DNA from: Penium margaritaceum
Taxonomy: Eukaryota > Streptophyta > Zygnematophyceae > Desmidiales > Peniaceae
DNA: 38,544 nucleotides
NCBI GenBank assembly: GCA_023375785.1
Contig: SZWC01002437.1
Coordinates: 69,302-107,845, forward strand
Direction of reading: 5' to 3'
Shown here: positions 1 to 10,663 of the stretch, one piece after another
Numbering within the stretch: the stretch's first letter is position 1
Layout: the number at the start of each line of letters is the position of its first letter
Made by a program: the position numbers and the translations under genes
Notes under the pieces: model-generated
The model's database searches: none
What the model was told of the DNA's origin: nothing
The model's input: only the letters and a program-made list of their open reading frames with translations

Positions 1-26
1 CCCCCCCCCCCCCCCCCCCCCCCCCC
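1..26. repeat. poly-C homopolymer at contig edge
   Basis: Twenty-six consecutive C open the window. The other end closes with a run of G, and similar 14-19 base G or C runs lie inside. Runs of this kind commonly stop assemblies, so the true genomic length is unknown. Confidence 0.95.
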
Positions 27-34
27 GATCCCTT

Positions 35-109
35 GGGCATGCCGAGCTAGAATGCGACCCTCCATAGCGATAGCTGTGATGGAGGGCCACATTCTAGCAC
101 GGCATGCCC
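35..109. repeat. long inverted repeat (hairpin), 31-bp arms
   Basis: Positions 35-65 and 79-109 are reverse complements at 28 of 31 positions and are separated by a 13-base loop (66-78). Both outer ends carry GGGCATGCC. The fold could be a foldback element, a MITE remnant or a small-RNA precursor. No coding frame explains it. Confidence 0.85.
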
Positions 110-427
110 GATTTCGCCATGAGACATGAGTCGCTGTTTGGGCATGGTGAAAACAAGCGGGCGGATAGGGCTTTTTGTTGCCGGATAGGGGCAAATGGGA
201 TTTTTTGTTCCGACAGAGGTGGGTATGACGGTCACATGTGACAAAATAGGGGGGGATCAACATTTGCACTGTATGGAAAAAGCGTGAAACTATCCTAAAC
301 ATGGGGAAAGCTTTCTGTCTTTCTCATGATCGTAACCGACTGAGGTGGGGGGGCTACATTAGCACCAAAAAACACCCGGAAGTTGATGCCAACCCCCAAA
401 TGGGACGAATTAAGATGGGAGAGGGTA
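110..427. other. no gene; short direct repeats
   Basis: I see no gene here. CGGATAGGG occurs at 162-170 and 182-190, and TTTTTGTT follows at 172-179 and 202-209, giving a short imperfect 20-base direct repeat. The rest is unassigned sequence flanking the gypsy LTR. Confidence 0.5.
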
Positions 428-563
428 TGTTATGCCGAGTCGAGCGTAGATGGTGAACAGGTAGGACTTTTGAGGCAGAACACGATCTAGAGTTTGGTAC
501 ACTTGAGCAATTTGTAATTAGCGGCAAGTTTACTTCGATGACAAGTGTCGAAATGATCGAACA

Positions 564-599
<36 letters not shown>

Positions 600-1081
600 T
601 GTATGTATGTATGTATGTATGTATGTATGTATGTATGTATGTATGTATGTATGTATGTATATATATATACATATGTATATATATATATAAGTGTCGAGTT
701 ACCAAAGAGGTATAGTCGGGGTCGTTGGGTCGATTGTCGAGTGATGTGTGTGAAGTCGTGTCGTGAGTGGTCAGATTCGAGAAGGTCCACCGAGAAATCT
801 GGGGGTCTTCGAGAATCGACGGTGAAGACGAGATATGCATCTTTATAAATCTAGATTTTCCTCGGTGCGTCAAGAAGTCGACCGGAAGGTCGTGATACTT
901 TTTTCGTAGATTCGCGAGTGGTCGAAGTTGTCGGAAGGATCAAGAAGATTCACTACAGGTGGGGGCAGTTGGCCAGTTCGTCATCGAATGTCGTGGTCTC
1001 GCGCCGCGATGGGCTGTTTTTGTAATAACAGAAAAGCCCAATCGGAAAGATCAGGGATTCGTGTACGTCTGATACGTAACA
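428..1081 (-). repeat. 3' LTR of the chromovirus
   Basis: Next to the polypurine tract the minus strand begins TGTTACG, and it can be followed to GCATAACA at 428, giving a 654-base LTR with TGTTA/TAACA ends. A TATA-like ATTTATAAAG lies on the minus strand near 841-850. A large ATGT microsatellite has grown inside it. The partner LTR is absent from the window, so the boundary at 428 is inferred from the terminal repeat alone. Confidence 0.5.
561..690. repeat. (ATGT)n / (TA)n microsatellite
   Basis: About 90 bases of ATGT tetranucleotide repeat are flanked on both sides by TA dinucleotide repeat, inside the gypsy LTR. The Tyr-Val-Cys-Met and Tyr-Ile-His-Thr open frames across it are artefacts of the repeat. 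Confidence 0.97.
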
Positions 1082-1093
1082 CCCCCCCCTTTT
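1082..1093 (-). other. polypurine tract of the chromovirus
   Basis: The minus strand reads AAAAGGGGGGGG directly before the LTR start TGTTACG. This is the expected primer for plus-strand DNA synthesis in an LTR retrotransposon. Confidence 0.7.
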
Positions 1094-1135
1094 AGTCGCG
1101 ACGTCCCGGCGCGCATATAGATGCAGCCCGATGAC

Positions 1136-1370
1136 GGCGGTAATAATCGTCGATTAGGTGATCGGTGTATCGGAGGTTATCAAGGGTTCCCAGTTGTTAT
1201 GCGCGGCGTCGTGGTTGTGCCACTTGATGAGATATTCTGTTGTTTTGCCTCGTCGTCGATGGCCGAGGATTTCCTCAATGACTTACTGTGTATCCTCGTC
1301 CATTTGAACGGGGGGTGGGGAGGGACATCCCTGCCGGGGAAGTTCTCTCCAGGGTCTCGGTAGTGCTTGA
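1136..1370 (-). pseudogene. chromovirus integrase tail with chromodomain
   Basis: The minus strand encodes a recognisable chromodomain at about 1285-1181. It opens VIEEILGHRRRGKTTEYL, continues with IKWHNHDAAHNNWEPL, and has the aromatic/Trp pattern (YLIKW, NNWEP) of the methyl-lysine-binding fold. A Pro-rich linker precedes it. Chromodomains at the integrase C-terminus guide chromoviruses to heterochromatin. A TAA stop sits just before VIEEIL, and a frame change lies between the linker and the upstream coding sequence. The preceding part of the integrase is at 8986-10010, across the copia insertion. Confidence 0.8.
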
Positions 1371-2013
1371 TGAAAATATGCGCACAAGCTTCCTACCAAC
1401 ACAGCCGTTGACTGGGCGTCAGTGCCCCGTCAGACGTTGAGAACAGTCACAGGTCGTACACACGACGGCAAGGGTCTGGCTAGGGACACAAGTCACAGTG
1501 TCATAATGATTCAATAGCATTTGCAGAGAGAGCTGACAAATGACAGGTCCATGGCATAAGTACTTGCCGCGGCACACGGCGGGTGTCGCATGCGGCAGCA
1601 GAAGGTCTGTCCTAAAACCAGTACAAAACTACGGTTTTGGCCGTAACTCAGCGTAGACATGTCGGAACGCTACGTCGTCTGAACCTAGACGTGCAAAATT
1701 ACAAGCCGGACGCTAAGACTGGTCACATGCATGTATCCGGCATCAAACGGTGGATACACAATGCAAAAACATGCAAATCGGGCCCACGGCCAGTCCACCG
1801 ATAAACTCTTACGTGATGCAGAAAAACTGCAGGAGGTCACCATCAACGTCCAGAGCTCTGGGACGGTCGTTATTCAGCTCTAAGCTGGTATTCCACCACC
1901 AGACGACGCATCGGTACCACCTGGGTCAGCATCAGGGATCTGCACGGGCATGGACACGACCGAGTGGTCAGAATAAACTGTACAGGTCGACAGGAACGTC
2001 ACAAAACACAACA
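1371..2013 (-). repeat. 3' LTR of the minus copia
   Basis: This 643-base repeat matches 8339-8980 along its whole length and has TG/CA ends on either strand (TGAAAA..ACAACA on plus). It lies downstream of the RNase H remnant in the element's own orientation. Confidence 0.9.
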
Positions 2014-2025
2014 CTCCCCCATGAC
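2014..2025 (-). other. polypurine tract of the minus copia
   Basis: The minus strand reads ATGGGGGAG immediately before TGTTGTG, the LTR start. The young plus-strand copia uses the same ATGGGGGAG/TGTTG junction at 36568-36581, which supports the assignment. Confidence 0.75.
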
Positions 2026-2224
2026 CCGATGGTACGCATGTCCATACACGTGTAGCACTGAAACAAGTTCAACAACAAGTGCAGAAACAGTCGTGATACA
2101 AACACAGACACATCCCACACTCAACCACTCTTAGGCAAGGGGCAAAGCCCAACAGATCGAATGGCCACCAGAAACTTCCCGCGTGCTAGTGCCTTCGTCA
2201 AGAAGTCAGCACGTTGCATATGAG

Positions 2225-2668
2225 TGCTATCTCATATGATGGAGATCACGTGTCACTCCACCTGATCACGCACAAAGTGATGCTCAACTGCAATGTCCTT
2301 CGTGCGAGTGTGAAAGACACTAAACTTCTCCGCAATGGCATGGGCCTCTGGTTATCGCAACGAAGTACAATGGCGGGCACTGACTAACCCAGCTCAAGGA
2401 ATAGGCGCTGCAGCCATACTGCCTAAGCAGCCCCTGCACCCAAAACAACATACTTTGCCTCTGACGAGCTACGTGCAATGCAGCCTTGCTTCCCGCTGCA
2501 CCAGGACACAATGGTACCACCGAGCGGGAACACGTAACTGGTGCGACTGTTTGTATCTGGACGCCAGGCCCAATCATTGTCAGTGTAGCCGTTTAGAACC
2601 ACCAAACACTGCCGGCAAAAGCAGAGTCTGAGGTTCGGTGTGGAGACCACGTACCGCAGCACTTGCAC
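2225..2668 (-). pseudogene. copia RNase H remnant
   Basis: The minus frame at 2668-2423 carries GYTDNDWA (first Asp), a Thr/Ser-rich stretch, SWCSGKQGCIARSSSEAK and a downstream decayed stretch with the HTRTKDI and HHFVRDQVEW signatures of copia RNase H (about 2350-2225). The usual SSAEAEY is SSSEAKY here, so the catalytic Glu context has changed. Frameshifts separate the pieces. RNase H would degrade the RNA template during reverse transcription. Confidence 0.8.
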
Positions 2669-2698
2669 AGTCGCATGAAGGGCTCTAGTGCGTGGAGC

Positions 2699-3645
2699 CT
2701 ACGAAAATTGTGCCAGGAGGTTGACGACAAAGACGATGTCGGGCCGTGTCGTAGTGATTTGGTACATCAAAGATCCGATGAGACTGAGGTACAAGGTCAC
2801 ATCCATTGTCTCCCCCCGCTTTGTGCGATCCTCCACCTTTAGGGCATCCTGCCCATCAGGTGTGAGAGGCGTGGAGGCCGTGGGCACTACGCCAAGGAGG
2901 TCACTTAAGCGCTCCCCCACGACGCGTGCGTATTGGGCCCGATGAAGCAGTAGTGTCTGTGGTCTTGCACGATCTCCATGCCAAGAAACACCATTGCAGG
3001 ATCAAGGTCCTTCATCCTTTAGGCAGTCTGGAGGACCGCCTTGGCCTCCTTCACGGCCTCCATGGAAGGAGACACGATCAGAAGGTCGTCCACATAGACC
3101 AGGATCGCGGTGAACCGCTCAGGCGTTCATCGGATAGAGAGAGAGGGATCTGCCTCACTCTGTACATATCCCGCACGAGTCAAGGTGCCAGTGATCTCTT
3201 GGTTCCAACACCGAGGAGACTACTTGAGGTCGTACAAGGACTTGCGCAAGCACCAAACCTTGTCACCGTCCTCAAAGCCTGGTGGATGAGCCACGTAAAT
3301 CTCCCTATTCAGAGCGCCATGGAGGAATACATTGTTCACATCTATCTCGTGTAATTCCCAGTCATGCTGAGCAACTAGACCGAACAGAGTGCAAGCTGAG
3401 GTCATGCGGCCGACAGGGGCAAATGAGTCAATGTAATCGATGCCCTCGACCTGAGAGTGCCCCTTGACGACCAAGCGGACCTCGTGGCGTTCTAGTGAGC
3501 CATTCGGCTTCACTTTCTTGCGAAAGATCCACTTGACCTGAATAGCCTTCCTTCCAAGTGGAAGGTCGACTAGCTCGTAAACTCCGAGCTCTCAGATGGC
3601 GCAAAGCTCATCCTCGGAGGCAGCATGCCAGGCGCAAGCATCCTG
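2699..3645 (-). pseudogene. copia reverse transcriptase remnant
   Basis: The RT begins near 3645 (WHAASEDEL, equivalent to the usual W-x-A-M-x-x-E-L). It runs through VYELVDLPLGRKAI, GIDYIDSFAPVGR, HDWELHEIDVNNVFLHGAL and the catalytic AILVYVDDLLIVS at about 3070-3110 on the minus strand, and ends with SLMYQITTTRPDIVF near 2760. The YVDD site is intact. Stops and frameshifts between 2930 and 3220 break the frame. The best match within the window is the RT of the young plus copia (34972-35900). Confidence 0.88.
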
Positions 3646-3689
3646 TGATGAGAGAGCTTCCCTCAGTGTGCTTGGATCAGGCGCCATAG

Positions 3690-4430
3690 AGGGAGAGATT
3701 TGAGTTGCAAGTGCACACGCCTCAGTGATGGGTCTGATGACCACAAGGTCAGCTACTGCATCACAAGTGATATGAAACTTACGAGTGACGAGATTGTGCC
3801 CTACGGGGTACGCTGGATGTACCTCTATGTGCTTAGTGCAGACATTAGGCCTATGGCCTTTGTGCCGGGATCACAACTCACGATGCTGCGAGTGGAGTAC
3901 CTGGGTGCGGGACCTGACAATCACTAGACTCCGGAGTCCAATGGTCGAAGACGACCGCCGGGCTCACGTGAGTAACATGGGCTCGAGGGGCTCACCTAAT
4001 GCGCAGGATCAGGCACAACCATAGCTGTTGAGGGCTGAAGCAAAGGAGCAGGTGATGCCGTGTGAGGAGATGCATGTGTGGGAGACACAGAACAGGGTGT
4101 GATAGTAGGAGCAGGTGAGGCAGGACAACACACAGAGGCCAGAGTGCTGGCGGACACAAGTACAGGATCATGGGTACTTGAGGGGTGCAAGGGAACAGGG
4201 GTAGAAGCCGAATGTGCTGGAGAGGTCACTGGGCCGACAGCGATGATCGCTGGATCATCAAGAGCTGGAGACCAAAAAGTGGAGGGGGCTCGAACGGACA
4301 CATCAGCCGAGCAAGAGGTACTTGCAGGCTCAGACTCCCCCATCTGTCAAGAAGCCTCACACGTAGGAACGTGCATGACAGACAATAACGTGATCGAGGT
4401 CAGATCACGGTAGGTGAGTGACTCAAAGAA
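3690..4430 (-). pseudogene. copia integrase-RT linker, low complexity
   Basis: The minus frame 4343-3996 is Ser/Pro/Thr/Ala rich and joins the integrase C-terminal part to the RT. The young copia has a comparable Ser/Pro-rich linker at 34320-34720. No domain is recognisable. Confidence 0.6.
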
Positions 4431-4439
4431 AAGCGCGTC

Positions 4440-5290
4440 GCGGGACTCAACGATGCGACAACGAGCGGGGTCCCAAAAACGCCAGGCCTTCGACCGCGGA
4501 TTGATGCCTATGAAGGCACACAAGCGACCCCGCGGCGTGTGCTTGGATCCGTGCTGGTCCTCGGTTTACCACAGAGAAGCCAAGGTTCTCCAGATACAAG
4601 CGAGACGCAGGGAAGCACGGTGGCCAAACCAAAGCTCATACAGTGTAAGGTGGTTCGGAAGGGGACCGTGTGGGAGGCGGTTCCAGACCCACGTCATATA
4701 GGTGAATCCTTCAAAGGCGAAGGACTCCAGGAGACTGCATTCAGACTACATAGCGTGAACCGCATCCTCCACGGTGTGGTTCCAGCGCTCAGAGATACCA
4801 TATTGCTGAGGAGTAGCAGGAGCGGAGACCTGGTGAAAACCCCCGTGCTCGGCGAAGAAACTGTCCATCTCACCAAGAAACTTGTCACCGCGATCCAAAC
4901 GGAAAGTATGCAGCGTATGGCAAGACTAACGCTCAACCATCACTAGCCAGAGGTGAACCGCGAGAGTGACATCGCTCGTCTGGCGTAGGCTGTAGACCCA
5001 TCGCATCTAGGTGAAGTCACCTGTCAGGGTCAGGACGTATCTGCCCCAATCGGACAGATACTTGATAGGAAGAGGACCGAGAAGTTCCGAATGGACCAAC
5101 CCAAGAGAGCGAAGTGCGCGAGAATGGGATTTAGGGTAGGTGCAACGATGCATCTTACCCTTAGCGTAGAATGTACAGTCGGTCTTGGACGACTTCTCGA
5201 AAGAAGCCACATCAAGACCGAGTACGGGCTGTGTCTGAATGAGCTTCGACATAGTGTCAGAGCCCACATGACACAGGGGACGATGCAGTA
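4440..5290 (-). pseudogene. copia integrase remnant
   Basis: The pre-integrase zinc region (CTFYAKGKMHR) lies at about 5267-5120, followed by LGLVHSELLGPLP and a decayed core. The FFAEHGG and PQQYGISERWNHTVED segments (last catalytic Glu region) are readable around 4870-4700, although in another frame. KAWRFWDPARCRIVESRDALFF near 4500-4420 marks the C-terminal part. Several frames must be combined, so the enzyme is dead. Integrase would insert the cDNA into the genome. Confidence 0.82.
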
Positions 5291-5291
5291 G

Positions 5292-5969
5292 TTACTGGTG
5301 CTCAACAAAGAGAATGCCTATGACAAACACTCGAGCAGGAGGAGAGGAGGAGCAAGAAGGAGGAGGAGGAATCTGAGAGACAAGATAAAGATCATCCACA
5401 ACAGAGGCACGGAAAACAACGGTACGAGTATCAATAGCTGTCACAGTCGCAGAGTCTACCGTGTGCTCCACAGAGAGTCCCATCAGTGTGCATGCATATA
5501 GAGAAAGCAAGCTGAGCTCAAGGTCAGGCACAAAGAGCACCTCATAAAGATATAGGGGGCCAGGCTGACCATCAAAGCACACAACCCCAACACCCTGGAC
5601 TGGCAAGGACTGACCAGAGTCTGTGCGAACGGAACAAATTGACGCCACAGGACCGAGAACAACAAAGTAACTACGACGACAGGTCATGTGATGATTGGCA
5701 CCAGAATCGATGATCCACGTGTCACCGGGATCACGACCGGAGCATGTCATTGTACAACGGGAAATGGAGCACTCGGCCTGAGACGGGCGCTGAGCAACAG
5801 GTGAGGAGGGACGAACAAGGGCACAGAGGTGCGACGCATGAATCCAATCGATACTGTCAGGCCCATCTTCATTACATGCCAGCTGTGCCACCCCACACGA
5901 GTCATCATGAGCGACGAGAACAGATGAACAAATAGTCCGTGAACCACCTGGATGTGAAAACACACTCAC
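5292..5969 (-). pseudogene. copia gag end and aspartic protease
   Basis: The frame carries DTWIIDSGANHHMT near 5727-5683, with the DSG catalytic triad of copia retropepsin. It continues through LPVQGVGVV and YEVLFVPDLELSLLSL. The last parts match the young copia (LPVQGVGVV and VLYVPDLEVSLL). Upstream residues are the variable end of gag. The enzyme would process the Gag-Pol polyprotein inside the particle. Confidence 0.85.
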
Positions 5970-7580
5970 ACCTCCCTAAAAGTAAAGTGCCAGAAGATGA
6001 CAGAGCTCGGCGATGGTGTAGTCACACGGATCCGGGTCGCCACTGCTCTCCTACGAGGAAGCACGTAATTGCTATAGTCATGGTCGGAGCACGATCGGAG
6101 GCTGTGCTGCTGGATGCCTGAAGACGCCGCGTGTGTGCAGCTTGAAGACCGCGAGTGATCCGTGCCCAATCAAGCGGATGCTGGCACTCAATGTAGCGAT
6201 GAGTGCCTCCATAGTTGTAGCAGTGGACAGTGTATCCACTACTATCGCTCGAGGACTGCTGCTACTGTTGCGACTGATGCTGGCCCAAACCACGCTTCTT
6301 CCTTCCCTTCTTCCACTGTGCCTCGGCTACCACACCATGCATCTGAGTCAGGGTAGCCGGGGTGGAAGGGGAAGAGGAGGGTGTGTGAGAGGATGAAGAA
6401 GTGGTCTATAAGAGGGTAGTCGGCGGCGACGCGATGACCGTTGCAGCAAGAGAACTCTCCTGGTGGACCACGGTTGCCTCGCGGGCGGAAGTCACCTGGA
6501 GGAAAAGCTGATGCGCCCAAGGGAGGAGGTGAAGTGGGGTGGAGAAGGGCTCGAACACGGCGTCGCTATACCCCGAAAAGATGTTTGCATGCTCAACACG
6601 AACTCCGATCATGAGGGTGCGATGCGCCCAAAGCTGTGTACCTCTTGAAGTCCCAAGGCATGTGTAGATGCGCATGGCATGCTGCCCGTAATCGGCTGCG
6701 GGCTTAGCAAGTCCCTGACAACGGGATTGAAAGGCACGAATGTGAGCCGCACGGGTGTCGTGCGTCTTTGCAGCAAGCAAGAACAGTGCCAAGTCCAAGC
6801 CCCCACGTGGATCAGCACCCGCGCCCATGCCGGCCTCTCCGAGGAAAGGGAGAAAGTCCACAGCAGTCTCACACGGCATGGCGTAAAGGAGTCCACGCAT
6901 CACCCGAGCCGTTGTCAGCACCTGAGTGCGGTCCGTAACCTGGTACGGACTGTGATAGCAGGACCATACCCCCTCTGAAGTGGCCTAGACCTGGAAGAGA
7001 GTCTCCCAACACTCAAAGCCGTCATCGCTGACATAGCGTGGAGATGGTGTCTTGAAGTCCTTGGGTTGCCGTTCCGTGGGGAGAGCAACCACAGGCTGGA
7101 AAGGACGAAGGATGGAGAAGACGCCGGGATGAGGAAAGTCACCGAGGCAGGGATCAGGCAAGGATCGGATCTCCGGTAACTGGGAACTAGAACACATTAG
7201 AAGCTAGCGGATACGCTCTTGAAGCTCACGAATCTCCCTCTCGTGGGTGTCATCCTCCGTGCCTGGCATGCCGGGGTCCTCATCCAAAGGATCAAAAAGT
7301 TGGGAGTCCTGACCAGCTGCTCTCCTCGGTGTAGATGCTGACTGCTGTGCAGAAGGTATGGCACCACCACTCCCCCGGATGTCTATTGTGGGACCGCGGA
7401 CTGACCACAAATAAGATCAGTGAGCGCACGGATGGCATCAGTTTGCTGTTGCTGGTGACGACGAATCTCATCCTACTGACTACATAGGTGCACAATGGCC
7501 TGCGAGCATGGGCTCATGACCCCTGAGGAGGAGGAAGAGGGATTTTGTGGTCCTATGCCCTTGTCACCGGTCGGAGCCAT
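5970..7580 (-). pseudogene. copia gag remnant
   Basis: Gag starts at ATG 7580-7578 (MAPTGDKG), followed by a Ser run, and is then cut by stops and frameshifts. A damaged zinc knuckle lies at 6222-6184: CYNYGGTHRYIEC, where the second Cys has become Tyr and one residue before the His is missing. The start is supported by its position after the leader and by the matching start at 13172 in the related element (MPPVRDKD plus a Ser run). Gag would form the particle shell. Confidence 0.7.
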
Positions 7581-8326
7581 GTCAACTCTAAGTATGGACC
7601 GGAACGTCAAACTGATCAGATTGCAGAACTGTCCGTGTTTCTTGAGAATTGGCAAAGCTGGTCAAAAATGATGTTTCAGCAGAAAATTTGGCTGTGTTGG
7701 TGCTGATGTCATCACTCACAATGATGACATCAACATGAAGGTTGTCCAAATGAGGCAAAATTTGGAGCAATTATGAGCCAAAGGATGGTGAATGAAATGG
7801 CGGTTTTGTACAAAAAAACCTTCAAAAAGGAAAAAAAAAAAAAACGTCACCGTTTTCTTTTCATCCCAGAATCCAGAAAAAAAATCTTGTTCGGAGAGCG
7901 TTGTTTCATTTCCTGGAGCCTACAGGGCATGAAATGAGGTGGTAGTGGAAGTAATGGATAGGTTTCTGGAAGAGCTTGCTAACGAGCTCTTACACGCCGA
8001 AACTGGTGGTCAAATGGGGTAGTTGCATTCTCTCATGTCCGGGGAGGGTGGTATGGGCGACCTTAGTGAAACTTCTGGGACCCTTCACAGACCTCTTCTC
8101 AACATCTCATGCCTCAACTGCTGCTGGAGGGGGTTGGGAAACTCTTGGCTGCCCTGTGGTGGTGGCGTGGTGATGCGGTTGCAAGGGTGTCTCCGCTGCT
8201 GCAATCTGCTGTGGTGGGTCACCGTGGATTGGTGGGTCCTCCCAAGACCGTGGCTTTAGCTGTGGCTCTCACTCCTGTTGCCACTGCTGCGTCTCTGCTG
8301 CTCAACTCAGAAAGGGATGCCTCGCC
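7581..8326 (-). repeat. copia leader, inverted copy of 12540-13171
   Basis: This is the untranslated leader between PBS and gag. About 570 bases (7640-8215) recur in opposite orientation at 12540-13090, with near 87% identity in the best stretches (for example around the shared CATTTCATGCCCTGTAGG). The open frames on the plus strand here are not genes. Confidence 0.8.
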
Positions 8327-8338
8327 GCTCTGATACCA
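8327..8338 (-). other. primer binding site, initiator-Met tRNA
   Basis: The minus strand reads TGGTATCAGAGC directly after the LTR end. It is complementary to the 3' end of plant initiator-Met tRNA, the usual copia primer. Confidence 0.9.
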
Positions 8339-8980
8339 TGAAAAGATGCGTACAAGCTTCTTAGCGACACAGCCGCTGACTGGGCGTTTTTCCCCGTTAG
8401 ACAGTGACAATAGTCACTGGTCGTACACACGACGGCAAGGGTCTGGCTAGGAGACACAAGTCAGATTGTATTATTGCTTTGATAGAATATGCAGAGAGAT
8501 ATGACAAATGACAGCTCCATGGCATAAGTACCTGCCGCGACGCACGGCGGGTTTCGCACGCCGGAGCACAAGGTCTGTCCGAAAACCGGCCCAAAACCAC
8601 TGTTTTGGCCGTAACTAAGCGTAGACATGTCACAACGCTACACCGTCTGAACCTAGACGTGTATAATCACAAGCCAGATTCTCCAACTGGTCACATGCAT
8701 GTATCCGGCATCAAACGGTAGACACACAATAAAAAAACATGCAAATCAGGCCCACGGCCAGCTCACCGATAAACTCCTACGTGCTACAGAAAAACTGCGG
8801 GAGGTCCCTGGCAGCGTCCAGCGCTGTGGGACGGTCGTCGTTCAGCTCCAAGCTGGTAGTCCACCACCAGACAATGCACCGGTACCACTAGGTCCGCATC
8901 AGGGATCTGCACGGGCATGGACACGGCCGAGTGGTCACAATAAATTGTACAGGTCGACAGGAATGTCACAAATCACAACA
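8339..8980 (-). repeat. 5' LTR of the minus copia
   Basis: This is the partner of 1371-2013. It ends at the PBS. A hairpin (8588-8610) with GGCC(C)AAAAC/GTTTTGGCC arms is shared with the LTR at 16307-16986. Confidence 0.9.
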
Positions 8981-8985
8981 CTTGG

Positions 8986-10010
8986 TTCTTCTGATATGGA
9001 ATACCGGATGAACTTGCATAGTGTTGGGGAGTTTGAGTCACGCAACCACGGGGGTTTGCATGCGCTCGATCTCAAACGGTCCCAATCATCGGAGTTTGAG
9101 TTTTGAACAGTCGGCTCCGCGAAGTTTGATGTTGGTTGAGTTGAGAAGGACTTTGTTGCCGGTGACAAAAACATCGTCGCTGTGGTGGCGGTCAGCTGCT
9201 CGTTTCATCATCTCTTGTGTCTTCGCGAGTGTCTGCCCTGTTTCCTCCCAGATGGTGGAGAAGTTTTGGCATTTAATGTTGACGGCAGGGATGTTGCTGC
9301 GACTTTGTAGTCCGGCTGGTGTGGTGGGAAGTTTGCCATACACCACTTCAAAATGGAGTTTTATGTGTTACGGTGGAAACTGCCGAATTATGTGTGATTT
9401 TGACGGTCGGGAGTTTTTGTGCCCAATGCGTCCCGTGAGGTTCGCATAGTGTTCGTAGAGGTTGCTCGCGCGTCTCATTGGTCCGCTCGGTTTGACCGCC
9501 GGTTTGAGGATGAGACGCTGTTGAAAGTTGAATTCTGGTGCCGTAGCGGGTCATCATTACGGGCTAAAATGGTTGGTGAATCGACCGTCTCTGTCACTCT
9601 TGATGGTTCTTGGTACGCCATGTAGCCGCACGATGTTGTTTAGAAATAGCCGTGCTGTCCCTCCGGCGATGACGGTGGTCGTTGTCGGGATGAAGTGGGA
9701 CAATTTGGAAAACCTCTTGACGACCACGAGGATTGCGTCATATCCCTCGGGTGTGACTTGTAATCTCGTGACAAATTCCATGGAGATATTGGTCCATGGT
9801 TCCGTCGGAATAGGGAGTGGTTGCAGAAGTCCGGGTGGCCGTGTGCGACGAGATTTTTGTCGCTGACATGTGTCGCAGGTTCTGCAAAATTTGGCCACGT
9901 TGGATTGCATCTTGTCCAACCAATAGTTCTTTGCCAGCTTCTTCAATGTCTTTTCCTCTCCAAAGTGTCCATCTGGTCCTGTGTCGCGGAACTCTTCGAG
10001 CACCATACAT
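8986..10010 (-). pseudogene. chromovirus integrase
   Basis: The integrase opens with the zinc domain (EEKTLKKLAKNYW, then CRTCDTCQRQK near 9885-9855). The core shows ISMEFVTRLQV and SDRDGRFTNHF (second Asp), and in the next frame RIQLSTASHPQTGGQTERTN (catalytic Glu region, about 9540-9480). The end reads KVLLNSTNIKLRG and a GPF-type motif followed by a VHPVFH-like segment running to 8986. At least two frameshifts divide it. The remaining C-terminal part and chromodomain continue at 1370, across the copia insertion. Confidence 0.88.
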
Positions 10011-10663
10011 CAAAGTTTGTCGTTCAGGGGACTGACCACTTTGCGAGTGAACCAGAAATTTGCCTTGTCGTATCCGCCGTGCTGGCCGTAGCGTCGTGCG
10101 GACAGCCACTCGATGTACGGGTCGCGCTGTAGTTGTAGCATTGCCACCTCAGTCATTAAATCTGGTCGGCGACTTAGCGCGTCCGCCGGGTTGATTTTGC
10201 CTGGCCGGTACTCGATATCGTAGTCGAACCCGGATTCAAGGAACTCCATCCATCGGGTTTGACGTCGACTGAGGTTCGGCTGCATCTTCAAATATTTCAA
10301 TGCATGATGGTCTGGGCACACGATGCATCGACAGCACTCTAGGTAACACTTCCACGTCTTGAATGCGTGCATGACTGCCAACATTTCTTTCTCATGTACG
10401 GCGTAGTTGAGTTCCGGTCCCTGTAATTTTTTGGACATGTAGGCGACCGGTTGCTCGCCGATGCCATGGTCTTGCAAGAGGACTGCGCCAATGGCTCGGT
10501 CTGATGCATCTATGGCCATGACGTAGTCGATCGTTATATCGGCTAATCGTAGGGCCGACGCCGATGTTAGAGCATTACGTAAAGCGGCGAACGCTTCTTG
10601 TTCGATGTCTTTCCACCGCCACTCATATTCTTTTTGAGTGAGGTCGGAAAGAGGCACTGACAC
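10010..10663 (-). pseudogene. chromovirus RNase H
   Basis: A continuous 217-codon frame contains VMAIDASDRAIGAVLLQ (first Asp), ELNYAVHEKEMLAV (Glu), a CPDHHALKYL segment in which the usual TDH appears as CPDH, and YRPGKINPADALSRRPDL (final Asp). This is the standard gypsy RNase H plan and it leads directly into the integrase. Only here does the element keep a long uninterrupted frame. Confidence 0.9.

Larger units (their letters stand above)
1371..8980 (-). mobile_element. Ty1/copia retrotransposon, complete in outline, decayed
   Basis: Two direct repeats, 1371-2013 and 8339-8980, enclose a minus-strand gag-protease-integrase-RT-RNase H order, which defines Ty1/copia. A PBS matching initiator-Met tRNA abuts the right LTR and a polypurine tract abuts the left one. 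The flanks are CTTGA (1366-1370) and CTTGG (8981-8985), a 5-bp target duplication with one change. The LTRs differ at roughly 13% of positions by eye. The coding region is broken by many stops and frameshifts. The element interrupts a chromovirus integrase. Confidence 0.93.

Noticed and set aside
561..690. CRISPR-like regular repetition
   Set aside because: It is a simple tetranucleotide repeat without spacers; nothing else in the window has repeat-spacer form.
487..873. Tyr/Ile/His/Thr- and Tyr-Val-Cys-Met-repeat open frames
   Set aside because: They are translations of the ATGT/TA microsatellite with no start context or conservation.
8976..9100. Possible second LTR edge at 9100
   Set aside because: Sequence after 8985 continues as chromovirus integrase on the minus strand, so the copia LTR ends at 8980.
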